Positions 1-8,199 of a stretch of DNA of 64,000 bases are shown here, piece by piece. The stretch is from Candidatus Zixiibacteriota bacterium (GTDB taxonomy: Bacteria > Zixibacteria > MSB-5A5 > UBA10806 > 4484-95): positions 37,537-101,536 of the forward strand of contig JAGGSN010000195.1 in NCBI GenBank assembly GCA_021159005.1, in the 5' to 3' direction. Within the stretch, counting starts at the first letter, position 1; each line of letters begins with the position of its first letter. The notes under the pieces are model-generated. The model was not told the origin of the DNA, made no database searches, and was given only the letters and a program-made list of their open reading frames with translations. The position numbers and the translations under genes were made by a program.

Positions 1-1
1 C

Positions 2-1675
2 TTGCGCGATATAGTTGTAATTCTTGGCTTTGCCATAGTTATCGTAACAGTATTTCATAGATTCAAACTACCGTCCATCGCAGGCTTTATACTGGCTGGC
101 ATATTAGTTGGTCCCCAAGGTCTTGGCTTAGTCAACGATGTTCATCAGGTTGAGATTTTAGCCGAGGTTGGCGTTGCCCTTTTATTATTCGGTATCGGCT
201 TAGAGCTTTCGCTTGAGAAACTTCGACGCCTTTGGAAGCTGATTCTAACGGGAGGTTTTCTTCAAGTCGGCCTGAGTATTTCTGTTGTTTTCATTATTTC
301 AAAATTTTTTGGGCTGGCAGACAACACCGCTTTATTTATAGGTTTTCTAATTGCTTTATCAAGTACTGCCATAGTCCTCAGAGAATTACAGCAGCGGGGT
401 GATGTGGATGCTCCTCACGGACGCCTTACTCTTGGCATACTTGTTTTTCAGGATTTCAGCGTGATACCGATGATTTTGGTTATCCCGCTCTTAAGCAGTT
501 CGGAGTCATCCGCAAAGGATTTGCTCGGCGCCCTTATATGGGCTTGTATAATTATTGTCGGAGTACTGTTTGGGGCGCGAATTATTATCCCGCGAATACT
601 AAATGTTATTGCCAGAACACGTCAGCGGCACTTGTTTATTATGGCCGTTTTTACTATTTGCATCGGTACTGCCTGGCTTATCTCAAGCGCAGGCGTTTCG
701 CTTGCTATCGGCGCTTTTCTGGCTGGATTGATTGTTGCCGAAAGTGAATATCGTCATCAAGCGCTGGCGGATCTTATTCCATTTCGGGAAGTGTTCGCCA
801 GCCTGTTTTTTGTTTCAATAGGTATGCTGCTGATTCCAAGTATTATTATCGAGAATTATTTTCTGATACTTATGCTTCTAACGGCAATCATAGTCGGTAA
901 ATTTATAATAGTTTTTATCACTGCCGCAATAATACGTTTGCCGCTAAGGGTATGCCTGTTAGCTGCTGTGGCATTAACACAGGTTGGAGAATTCTCTCTT
1001 GTTCTATCGTATGCCGCCAAGGGTACCGGTTTATTGGATAAGTCTCTCGAAATTAATTTGATTTCGGCAGTTATTCTCTCGATGTTTATAACTCCTTTTG
1101 CTATCCCTTTTGGCCCGCGCCTTGCCGCCGTAGCGGGCAGACTGCGGATTTTTACTCGCTTGTTCAAGACTGCCATCGATGAGGGCGCTGTTGATAAAAT
1201 CCAAACTATACATAGCCATATTATTGTAGGCGGATACGGTTTTGCCGGTCAGGAGCTTGCACAGACTCTTGATGAATGTGATATCCCCTATGTAATCGTA
1301 GATCTTAATATTGATAATGTGCGAAAAGCCGGTCGTAAAGGCAGGCACGCATATTTCGGTGATGTTACCAACCATGAAGTACTCGAGCATTTGAGGGCGG
1401 GATATGCTAAAGAGTTAGTTCTACTGATTAACGACCCGGGAGCCGCAGAACGAGCTGTAAAGGTTGCTCGCAGTCTTGCCCCAAATTTGTATATCGTAGT
1501 AAGAACACAGTACATGCTTGACATCAAACCGCTCCTTGCGGCGGGCGCCAACGATGTAATATCCGCTGAACAGGAAGCTGCCGTTGAGGTCGCTTCTCGT
1601 CTGCTTAACAGACATCAGGTAGAATCCCCGCAGATTGCCAAGCGCTGTTCCCAAATTCGCAATCGACATAATTGA
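2..1675 (+). CDS. CPA2-family monovalent cation:proton antiporter with RCK_N domain (5' partial)
   Basis: Integral membrane antiporter of the KefB/KefC/RosB type exchanging K+ or Na+ for H+. The N-terminal two thirds is a chain of about 12 hydrophobic segments with the family signature GxLLGPxGLG seen as GILVGPQGLG. It is followed by a cytosolic TrkA-N/RCK Rossmann domain (IIVGGYGFAGQEL, then YVIVDLN). The reading frame opens at base 2 with a TTG, and family members usually have a few more residues before this point, so the true start is probably just outside the window. No RCK_C domain follows; the protein stops about 150 residues after the Rossmann glycines. A palindrome with a T tract lies directly downstream and is a likely terminator. 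Family assignment is firm; the ion is not. Confidence 0.9.
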   Translation: MRDIVVILGFAIVIVTVFHRFKLPSIAGFILAGILVGPQGLGLVNDVHQVEILAEVGVALLLFGIGLELSLEKLRRLWKLILTGGFLQVGLSISVVFIISKFFGLADNTALFIGFLIALSSTAIVLRELQQRGDVDAPHGRLTLGILVFQDFSVIPMILVIPLLSSSESSAKDLLGALIWACIIIVGVLFGARIIIPRILNVIARTRQRHLFIMAVFTICIGTAWLISSAGVSLAIGAFLAGLIVAESEYRHQALADLIPFREVFASLFFVSIGMLLIPSIIIENYFLILMLLTAIIVGKFIIVFITAAIIRLPLRVCLLAAVALTQVGEFSLVLSYAAKGTGLLDKSLEINLISAVILSMFITPFAIPFGPRLAAVAGRLRIFTRLFKTAIDEGAVDKIQTIHSHIIVGGYGFAGQELAQTLDECDIPYVIVDLNIDNVRKAGRKGRHAYFGDVTNHEVLEHLRAGYAKELVLLINDPGAAERAVKVARSLAPNLYIVVRTQYMLDIKPLLAAGANDVISAEQEAAVEVASRLLNRHQVESPQIAKRCSQIRNRHN

Positions 1676-1681
1676 ATGGTC

Positions 1682-1721
1682 GCGTAGGGGCGTCCGCCTT
1701 GGGCGGATACGCTTTTTTTTT
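1682..1721 (+). terminator. REP-type palindrome with T tract, probable terminator
   Basis: Nested stems: outer GCGTA (1682-1686) with TACGC (1708-1712), and inner TCCGCC with GGCGGA, followed by nine T residues. It sits 7 bases after the antiporter stop. The inner arm is the TCCGCC...GGCGGA core found at several other intergenic places in this window, so this is a repeat element that probably serves as a Rho-independent terminator. Confidence 0.6.
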
Positions 1722-1852
1722 GCGTATAAATATTGCAGAGTAAAATGATAGGTACATCTATTCGGGGGGGGATATATGTCTCGAAATTTTGATGCATGAA
1801 TAGTCAAGACCGCAAGGAGGGTCTTGACCTATTGTACTATAAAAGCTAATAA

Positions 1853-2263
1853 TTAATAACAACCTACATTAACAACGATCCGAGTAATTTTTTCCCAATC
1901 AACACAAGCTATTTTTGCTATTCCGGTCTCACCCCTTTTTAAATCTGCACTTATACTAACTTTATATTCATCTATCTTTATATCATTAACACCATAAGCT
2001 ATATATGATATATTTCCAACGCGTCCACCATTATAGGTCATATTCGATTCCCATCCAGCAATATCGTCATGTTTCCATTTTGAAAAGGTAACAGCCTCTA
2101 CGCAATCACCTGTAATATGTACTTGAACCATTCTTGCGGACTTATGTGAATCAGTACCCTTGAATTTATTGATAAGTTGATCACAGTTTAATAAGAAAGA
2201 TAAACTAACGATTAGTATAACTCTAACAACTATTACGGTTGAATGTAGTTTAAATAATTTCAT
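1853..2263 (-). CDS. Small hypothetical lipoprotein (136 aa)
   Basis: I do not recognise the family. The first 26 residues are a basic-hydrophobic signal peptide ending in a lipobox-like LLNC, with Cys27 as the expected lipidated residue; the sequence after it is acidic/basic and soluble. The remainder has alternating hydrophobic residues that suggest a small beta-rich domain. An excellent Shine-Dalgarno (AAGGAGG) lies just upstream of the ATG on the minus strand, which supports a real gene. It is AT-rich compared with the antiporter and stands alone between unrelated genes, so it may be a recent acquisition. No function is inferred beyond an envelope location. Confidence 0.6.
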   Translation of the reverse strand: MKLFKLHSTVIVVRVILIVSLSFLLNCDQLINKFKGTDSHKSARMVQVHITGDCVEAVTFSKWKHDDIAGWESNMTYNGGRVGNISYIAYGVNDIKIDEYKVSISADLKRGETGIAKIACVDWEKITRIVVNVGCY

Positions 2264-2406
2264 GATATCCTCCTTATGATTATTTATCAGGAGACTTAGT
2301 AAGATAAATTAATATAAATATAGGACATAAACCCCCGACAAAAAAATGATGGGAAGGATATGTTTTCGGCGCTGGACTGAGATAATATTTTTTTCCCCGA
2401 TTATAT

Positions 2407-2871
2407 TTACATATCTTTTGGCCAATTCAACATTCCCTTAGCTTTTAATGCAAACACAACATTCATTGCACCTTGTTGTTTTATAGGTACTGTTTCGAAT
2501 TGCTTTAATACGATTTCTCTTACTTTCTTCCATATTTCGTCATACTTGCAATCTGGTTGTGACCGGCTATTTAATAATATCTTTGCGGCCTCAATAGCAT
2601 AAGCTTTATTCTTTACTGATGTTGTATAAGGAAAACCAATTGAAGGTTTTGGAATTCCATTAACATATCCTTCTTCACAAAGACCGAGAAAAGCACATTT
2701 TGGACAACCCTTATCTTGATTTGTTTTACTATCTGTACATTCTTTAATTGCTTTTTCCCAGGAATCTAATAGAGCTTTCTTTGGAGTCATCTTTGAAATC
2801 CTTATTAATTCTTTATAATATTCCACAGCCTTAATAACTGCTTGACCGTACATTCCAAATTTATAAGCCAT
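2407..2871 (-). CDS. DUF6979-like small protein with Cys motif (154 aa)
   Basis: Soluble protein of 154 residues. It resembles from memory the DUF6979 family: an N-terminal YGQAVIKAVEYY helix, a central GCPKCAFLGLCEEG motif, a helix with AIEAAKILL, and a closing AMNVVFALKAKGML segment. The two or three cysteines around residues 56-66 could bind a metal, but that is inference. Start is supported by the AGGAGGG Shine-Dalgarno 5 bases before ATG. DUF6979 members are usually scattered orphan genes in accessory regions, which fits this place beside an orphan lipoprotein and palindromic repeats. Function unknown. Confidence 0.6.
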   Translation of the reverse strand: MAYKFGMYGQAVIKAVEYYKELIRISKMTPKKALLDSWEKAIKECTDSKTNQDKGCPKCAFLGLCEEGYVNGIPKPSIGFPYTTSVKNKAYAIEAAKILLNSRSQPDCKYDEIWKKVREIVLKQFETVPIKQQGAMNVVFALKAKGMLNWPKDM

Positions 2872-2980
2872 TATCCCTCCTAATATGATATTTGTATTAT
2901 CGGCAACCTTTAGAAAAGGATAAATTGTCTTATAGGGTAATTTATAACTATAACTATTTCTTATTCAGTTAAATAGGGCA

Positions 2981-2994
2981 TCCGCCGCGGCGGA
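2981..2994. repeat. Palindrome, TCCGCC/GGCGGA family
   Basis: Perfect 14-base palindrome TCCGCCGCGGCGGA preceded by TAGGGCA and followed by CGAGCCCTGCC, so an outer pairing of GGGC with GCCC is also possible. Same core as at 1692, 3152, 15899, 37009 and 58935. Confidence 0.8.
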
Positions 2995-3151
2995 CGAGCC
3001 CTGCCTCTTCAGCGCTTTCATTTACACAATTACTCTCGATATTCATCATCATTATTATCAATTATAATAATATGTTTAATCCTCAATCCCTGTCAAGCCT
3101 CATATCCCGAATTATTTATAAAACCTATTTTATTATTAGCATAGCAGGGCA

Positions 3152-3164
3152 TCCGCCGCGGTGG
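3152..3164. repeat. Degenerate palindrome, TCCGCC family
   Basis: Core TCCGCCGCGGTGG with one change from the perfect copy at 2981, again preceded by AGGGCA. The right arm is decayed. Confidence 0.6.
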
Positions 3165-3225
3165 TCTACAAAACCCGACACCATTGCCCATTTCAAAAAT
3201 TTAATGAGAAACCGAAAAATTCTAC

Positions 3226-3255
3226 TTGTTAAAATAACTATAAATGTTGTATCTT
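3226..3255 (+). promoter_or_regulatory. Putative sigma-70-type promoter of the Fic-fold gene
   Basis: TTGTTA, 18-base spacer, TATCTT. The -10 ends only 10 bases before ATG 3266 and no Shine-Dalgarno is present, so the transcript may be leaderless. The same TATCTT -10 recurs at 17871 and 61451. Confidence 0.4.
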
Positions 3256-3265
3256 ATTAACAATT

Positions 3266-4063
3266 ATGAAAAAATCAGATAAGCAAAAAATAAAAGAACT
3301 ATTCTTCAAATTAAAAGATACATGCGATAGTTCGCCGCTGGTCAAAAAAGAAATAATCACCGCCTTGAGAATTCAAAATGTGTTAAGCTCAAATACGTTG
3401 GAAAATGATTTTATTGATTCGATTTTTCTTGATTCGGCTCTGTACCGAGGCAATATTAGAGTGAAAGAATTTTCTAATCCTGTTTATCGAAAGTGTTTCT
3501 TGGAGGTTAAAGACTGCGACCGCATGCTTCGCTATCTCGAAGTCAGAGCTTCTAAAAAAGCAGAATTATCTGTTACATTGCTTCTGAAACTCCATCGAAT
3601 AATATTCGAAAATAGCTGGCCTGATATTGCCGGTCAATTTCGCAATGTTGATGTCCGGATACGAGGAATAAAACAGCGGCTGCCGCATTACACGCAAATT
3701 AAGGAAATTATATACCAGCATGTAGGTTGGGTCGATGGAATTTTAAAACTGCTGGGACCGGTTACGCCGAATAACTTTTATGAGATATTTCATATCGCCG
3801 CCGATCTTCAACGTCGGATTATCCATACCTACCCGTTTCAAGCCGGAAACTGGCGAATTGCAAGGGCAATGTCTGACTATATATTGCTTTACAGCGGAAT
3901 GACCTATAATATAATCGGGGCAAGCGACTACGATAATTATATATCGACAATAGGCAATTCCAAAATCACGGATTTTTCCGATTTTGAGGAATTTTTGCTT
4001 GGCTGTTATGGTGAAACATTGAATCGGGTTATCGGCTTCACCAAGCTAAAAAACAAATTCTGA
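3266..4063 (+). CDS. Fic-fold protein with degenerate active site and intact class II inhibitory motif
   Basis: Fic proteins transfer AMP or related groups to target hydroxyls using HPFx[D/E]GNGRxxR. Here the whole fold is recognisable: inhibitory helix S42-N-T-L-E46-N47, which matches (S/T)xxxE(G/N); AGQFRNVDV around 122-130; PHYTQIKEII at 140; and the motif helix at 187-200. The motif however reads HTYPFQAGNWRIAR: the catalytic His is replaced by Tyr189, the metal-binding acid by Ala193 and the second Gly by Trp196. Catalysis by the usual route is therefore unlikely. Length 265 is in the single-domain Fic range. No Shine-Dalgarno; a -35/-10 pair lies directly upstream. It is either a pseudoenzyme with a binding role or a decaying gene with an intact frame. 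Confidence 0.75.
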   Translation: MKKSDKQKIKELFFKLKDTCDSSPLVKKEIITALRIQNVLSSNTLENDFIDSIFLDSALYRGNIRVKEFSNPVYRKCFLEVKDCDRMLRYLEVRASKKAELSVTLLLKLHRIIFENSWPDIAGQFRNVDVRIRGIKQRLPHYTQIKEIIYQHVGWVDGILKLLGPVTPNNFYEIFHIAADLQRRIIHTYPFQAGNWRIARAMSDYILLYSGMTYNIIGASDYDNYISTIGNSKITDFSDFEEFLLGCYGETLNRVIGFTKLKNKF

Positions 4064-4083
4064 TAGATATTTTTCTAACCTAA

Positions 4084-4112
4084 TTGCTTTATCATTCAAT
4101 AATAATTACATT
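4084..4112 (+). promoter_or_regulatory. Putative promoter of the ABC-F gene
   Basis: TTGCTT, 17-base spacer, TACATT, ending 6 bases before ATG 4119. No Shine-Dalgarno precedes the ATG, so the start of transcription would fall on or next to the start codon. Confidence 0.35.
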
Positions 4113-4118
4113 TCGCTT

Positions 4119-6005
4119 ATGATTATTGCTTCGATTTCAAACCTAACCAAATCTTACCCATCGATAAGGGTTTTAGATGATATTTGCCTCGCTATTAAAA
4201 GCGGCGAAAAGATTGGTCTGGTTGGCGCTAATGGCACTGGAAAAACTACTTTGCTTGAGATTATTTTCGGCTTAGTCGATATTGAATCGGGTTCTGTGGA
4301 TATTATCAAGGGTACTAAAGTAGAATACCTGCCCCAATCGTTTGCCGATTCTATTGATAACAAGAACAAAATCGATGTAAGCTTATTCGATTTTGTCAGG
4401 TCTGGTTTCGGGGAATTGCTGACCTTAAAGGAAAAAATCGAAAGCCTCGAGAAAAAGATTTCAGCCGGTTTGGCAACCCGAAAGGAAAAAAACAGATACA
4501 GCGAGGCGCTTCATTCATTTGAATTTCACAATGGCTATGGCATTGAAGCTCGGGTTGAGAAAATTATGGCCGGTTTGGGGTTTTCAAAGGATATGTTTGA
4601 TGTAAGCTTAGGCATATTGTCGGGCGGTGAGAAGAATCGAGCACTGCTTGCCCGCCTTTTAGTGGTTAACCCCGATTTTATGCTTTTAGACGAGCCAACC
4701 AACCATTTGGATATTAATGGCATCGAGTTTTTGGAAAATTATCTGAAAACATCGCCGTCAGCAGCCCTTATAGTCTCGCACGATAGGCGGTTTTTAGACC
4801 GCACTGTCAACAAAATATGGGAAATTCATGCCGCCAGAATAAAGTCATATCAGGGAAACTACAGCGTATATTTGCAGGCCAAATCGAAACAGGAGGAATT
4901 AGAGCTTAAGGCATATAATCAACAGCGGGAGTTCATAAAAAAAACCAAAACATTTATTGCCAAAAATATAGCCGGACAAAAAACAAAACAAGCTCAATCG
5001 CGACGGAAAATGCTGGCCCGGCTTGAACGCCTTAACAAACCTGCCTCAGCAGAAAAAAGCATCGGAATCAGATTAGATGATATTGCCAGGTCTGACCGTA
5101 TAATCTGCCGATTCGATGGCGTTAAATTCAGTTATGAAGAAAAGCCTATTTTGAAGAGTGCTGAATTCACAATTGAAAGAGGCGAAAAAATCGGGCTTAT
5201 TGGCAGCAACGGGTCGGGAAAGACAACTATTCTCGAACTGGCAGCTAACAGGATTAAACAAGACAGCGGTGAAATAATTCGCGGGAAAAAGATAACTCCG
5301 GGCTATTTCCGTCAAATTCGGGATGAGTTTCGCCCCGCTGATAAAGTCATCGATATAATCGCCCGTGTTTTGCCTGATTATACCGAGGGCAAGCAGCGCG
5401 ATTATTTAGCCTCATTTTTATTTGTGGGCGATGATGTTTTCAGGCAGATTGGGACATTCTCCGGAGGCCAGCAAAGCCGTCTTGCCTTAGCTATGCTTTT
5501 AGCAAAACAGCCGAATTTCTTAGCGCTTGATGAGCCGACCAATCACCTCGATATCCAATCACGCGAGGTCTTGGAGCAAGCTCTCGCCGAATACAACGGA
5601 ACCTTGCTGGTAGTTTCGCATGACAGGTATTTCCTCGATAGTGTAGTAGATAAAATCTATAATCTACATGATGGTTATATTAAAACATATCTCGGTAATT
5701 ATTCATATTTCGAATCTAAAAGGCTTGAAATAAAACAAGCGGCTGAAAAGATTATTAAAGCAAAAACCCCAAAAACCATAAAACAGAAAAACAAAAGGAT
5801 TAATCCTCTCATAATTCAAAAAATCGAAAAAGAAATTGAATCGCTGGAACTGAAACTAACTGATATTGAAACTATGATTATTTCCAGAGAACACATTTCT
5901 GATTGGGCAAAACTTCAGTCTATGCAGGATGAGAAAAATGAACTGGAAAAAAAGATTCTTTTAATGTATGAAAAGCTTGATGAACTTACATCGACTGAAA
6001 AATAA
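4119..6005 (+). CDS. ABC-F family ATPase (Uup/YfmR/EttA-like ribosome-associated factor)
   Basis: Soluble protein with two ABC cassettes and no membrane domain, the hallmark of ABC-F proteins that act on the ribosome E site or on antibiotic-stalled ribosomes. Cassette 1: Walker A GANGTGKTT (36-44), signature LSGGEKNR, Walker B MLLDEPTNHLD. Cassette 2: GSNGSGKTT, signature FSGGQQSR, Walker B LALDEPTNHLD. The linker between them is long, charged and helical (residues about 240-320), as expected for the P-site tRNA interaction motif. The C-terminal 60-80 residues form a Lys/Glu-rich coiled coil as in Uup and YfmR. Its 3' end overlaps the start of the next gene. Subfamily not assigned with certainty. 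Confidence 0.9.
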   Translation: MIIASISNLTKSYPSIRVLDDICLAIKSGEKIGLVGANGTGKTTLLEIIFGLVDIESGSVDIIKGTKVEYLPQSFADSIDNKNKIDVSLFDFVRSGFGELLTLKEKIESLEKKISAGLATRKEKNRYSEALHSFEFHNGYGIEARVEKIMAGLGFSKDMFDVSLGILSGGEKNRALLARLLVVNPDFMLLDEPTNHLDINGIEFLENYLKTSPSAALIVSHDRRFLDRTVNKIWEIHAARIKSYQGNYSVYLQAKSKQEELELKAYNQQREFIKKTKTFIAKNIAGQKTKQAQSRRKMLARLERLNKPASAEKSIGIRLDDIARSDRIICRFDGVKFSYEEKPILKSAEFTIERGEKIGLIGSNGSGKTTILELAANRIKQDSGEIIRGKKITPGYFRQIRDEFRPADKVIDIIARVLPDYTEGKQRDYLASFLFVGDDVFRQIGTFSGGQQSRLALAMLLAKQPNFLALDEPTNHLDIQSREVLEQALAEYNGTLLVVSHDRYFLDSVVDKIYNLHDGYIKTYLGNYSYFESKRLEIKQAAEKIIKAKTPKTIKQKNKRINPLIIQKIEKEIESLELKLTDIETMIISREHISDWAKLQSMQDEKNELEKKILLMYEKLDELTSTEK

Positions 6006-7542
6006 TATCTACCGGAATAGCAAGCTGATTCTAATTCTGTTCGCATTTTTTATGCTGTTTTATATTATGATGCCCAACAATAACCAGGGGTATGATTCAT
6101 ACAGCTACGCTCTTACGGTACGTGATGGCGGCGACCTTTTTCACCCTCATCACCTTTTATACGGTTTGTTCGGTTATTTGCTTTATCAACTATTCATGTT
6201 CATCGGCATTGATAGCTTAAAAATGCTTTCGCTTATAAACTCTATTGCCGGGTCAATCGCCCTTACGGTTATTTTTGCAATCATCAGAAAAAGAAGCGGC
6301 GATTTTATAGCCATCATCGCCGCCGCTGCAGCGGGATTTCTATATTCTTTCTGGTATTATTCAACCTCGGCGGAGGTAAACATGCCGGCTTTGATGTTTC
6401 TGCTTCTGGCGCTTCATTACCTGATAGATAAAAAAGCATCAATTGTAAATTCGGCTGCAGTATATATGCTGCTTGCGGCGGGTATATTTTTTCATCAGAT
6501 ATTGATACTGGCTTTGCTGCCTATAATGATTTATGATTATCTGCAAAAGAAATTGCTGGCTGATACTATCAAATATGCCTTGCCTGGCATACTGTTTTGC
6601 GGTTTGATCTATTTGACAGTCGCTGTATTCGAGGCATCGGAAATAAGCATCAGCGGCATCTATGGCTGGCTGACATTCTACAGCCATCTAGGCGTCTGGG
6701 GCGGCTTTGGCAAATCAAATATCGTATCCGCTATTTGGGGGCTGGCTAAAACATTTTATGGCGGCGATATTATCCGTAATATTTTCTACAGCGGGCAATG
6801 GTCGTTCGGCGCAATTGCTTTTCTGGTTGCCGCTTTCTCAATAATGCTTGGCTTGATATATCTGCTATTAAATGCCTGTCTATATATGGCAAGGCAAAAA
6901 TCCAAACGGCTGTGGCTAATACTTTCATTGATTGTAATATTCAAACTGTTTGCTTTATGGTGGGCGCCTGCCGATGATGGTTTCTGGCTGTATCCGGCTG
7001 TGTTGTTGATGGTATTCATTTTTAGCTGCGATGCTATTTTTGTCAACTGCAAGAGAGGGTTAAAAATTGCGGTGGTTGCCGGTGTTATTCTATTAGCGGT
7101 AATCAATATTTCGATGGAGTTTATCCCATCGACTGATAAGAAAAACTCGGTATTTTTACAGGGCGCTGATTCTTTTAAGCGGCTCGGTTTGACATCCGAT
7201 GACTTAGTGATAACAAGCTATTCTCAGATGCGTCTGGCTTATGAGTATCATTATAATGTTTATGTGCCTACTGCCTGCCTGATGTTTTTAGAGCCGGGCG
7301 ACAATGATAAAACCATCGCCGATTATTACAATTGGATTGACAGCGCACTTAAAAAAGGCAGAGTGATAATATTCGAGAACGAGATTTACCCGGAGCGTTC
7401 GAGGCATTATCTGTTCGAGCGTTTCAGCCCGGATGATTATGTTCGGATTTATGGCAGATATTTAGACCGTCTAACGGCAGTTGATTCGGTTATGGTTTAC
7501 GGCAATTGGGTGCGGTTGTTTGAGATTTTGCCAGGGGAATAG
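5968..7542 (+). CDS. Polytopic membrane protein, GT-C glycosyltransferase-like (524 aa)
   Basis: About 10-12 hydrophobic segments. An early luminal/periplasmic loop has an acidic motif after the first segment (GYDSYSYALTVRDGG followed by LFHPHHLLYG). That arrangement resembles DUF2723 and GT39-type glycosyltransferases, in which an acidic residue in the first loop is catalytic and a HPxxxxL stretch follows. A soluble domain occupies the last 120 residues. The called ATG overlaps the ABC-F gene by 38 bases; the ATG at 5980 is an alternative start. It ends 6 bases from the convergent RloB-like gene. Substrate unknown; membrane glycosyl transfer is an inference from the topology. Confidence 0.6.
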   Translation: MKSLMNLHRLKNNIYRNSKLILILFAFFMLFYIMMPNNNQGYDSYSYALTVRDGGDLFHPHHLLYGLFGYLLYQLFMFIGIDSLKMLSLINSIAGSIALTVIFAIIRKRSGDFIAIIAAAAAGFLYSFWYYSTSAEVNMPALMFLLLALHYLIDKKASIVNSAAVYMLLAAGIFFHQILILALLPIMIYDYLQKKLLADTIKYALPGILFCGLIYLTVAVFEASEISISGIYGWLTFYSHLGVWGGFGKSNIVSAIWGLAKTFYGGDIIRNIFYSGQWSFGAIAFLVAAFSIMLGLIYLLLNACLYMARQKSKRLWLILSLIVIFKLFALWWAPADDGFWLYPAVLLMVFIFSCDAIFVNCKRGLKIAVVAGVILLAVINISMEFIPSTDKKNSVFLQGADSFKRLGLTSDDLVITSYSQMRLAYEYHYNVYVPTACLMFLEPGDNDKTIADYYNWIDSALKKGRVIIFENEIYPERSRHYLFERFSPDDYVRIYGRYLDRLTAVDSVMVYGNWVRLFEILPGE

Positions 7543-7548
7543 TGAAAA

Positions 7549-8199
7549 TCAGGATTGCATTTTAAAGAGATGCTCTACTAATTTATAAACATGCGTTGAC
7601 GGATTACACTTTCTTAAATCATTACCCCATTGCTTTTCATTTATTACTTCTATAGAATTTTGTATAGCGGTATCTTTTCGCTCAAGAACTTTTTCAATTA
7701 TACTAAGATCGCTTTCATAGTAAGAACTATGATAGTTTTTAAGCAGTCTAATGGTCTCATCACAACTTTGCATTAACCTACTTGTTTTTTCAAAATGTAA
7801 TAGATACCAGTATTCAAAACAGGGATTGCTTAGAATAATTTTGATTTTGTGTTTTTGAGCTTTATTATATGCTTGATCAAGAGTTTCTTGAGGATGTGGA
7901 GCCTCAACATCAATTACACACCATATTGAATCATAAGGATCTTTAATTCTGTTTTTTTCAACATTTTCTTGCTCCTTAATCGCATTATCGACAACTTGTA
8001 TAGCTGCTGCTTTATTCCTTTTGCTAACAACTTTAATTATCAAAGAAGAATTTCTGAATTGTTGTTTAATTATCTTAAAGTATTGATGTTCAGTCTTATA
8101 TCCTTCACATGCAATTAAAATTCTTTCTCTTACATGCTTTTTGGGCTTGCGTCGCTTTATTTCGGCATCTTTGAGAAACTTACGTCCTTTACTAACCAT
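7549..8199 (-). CDS. RloB-family protein (AbiLii-like, Toprim-like effector)
   Basis: 216 residues with the RloB signature: basic N-terminus, ILIACEGYKTEHQYF (Glu32), CVIDVEAPHP (Asp97, Glu99), then SNPCFEYWYLLHF. The conserved acidic residues are placed like those of a Toprim-type metal site; the second motif here is DxE rather than DxD. RloB proteins are the second component of AbiL-type abortive infection pairs and of RloAB gene pairs in restriction loci. The gene follows its ATPase partner with an 8-base overlap, so the two are translationally coupled. The nuclease or inhibitory activity is inferred from the family. Confidence 0.8.
   Translation of the reverse strand: MVSKGRKFLKDAEIKRRKPKKHVRERILIACEGYKTEHQYFKIIKQQFRNSSLIIKVVSKRNKAAAIQVVDNAIKEQENVEKNRIKDPYDSIWCVIDVEAPHPQETLDQAYNKAQKHKIKIILSNPCFEYWYLLHFEKTSRLMQSCDETIRLLKNYHSSYYESDLSIIEKVLERKDTAIQNSIEVINEKQWGNDLRKCNPSTHVYKLVEHLFKMQS

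Larger units (their letters stand above)
2872..3265. other. Intergenic region with two palindromic repeats and a promoter
   Basis: The gap between the divergently placed DUF6979-like gene and the Fic-fold gene holds two copies of the GGGCATCCGCC-type palindrome (2981-2994 and 3152-3164) and the promoter of the Fic gene at its right end. A 62-codon open frame at 3072-3260 runs through one palindrome and does not look like a protein. Nothing else is seen. Confidence 0.7.

Noticed and set aside
1031..1390. Long antisense frames within the antiporter gene (also at 1288-1551 and 1421-1807)
   Set aside because: Mirror of the real coding strand; no ribosome sites or protein-like composition.
3072..3260. 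62-codon plus-strand open frame
   Set aside because: Runs across a palindromic repeat and ends in the promoter region of the Fic-fold gene; no ribosome site, no protein-like pattern.
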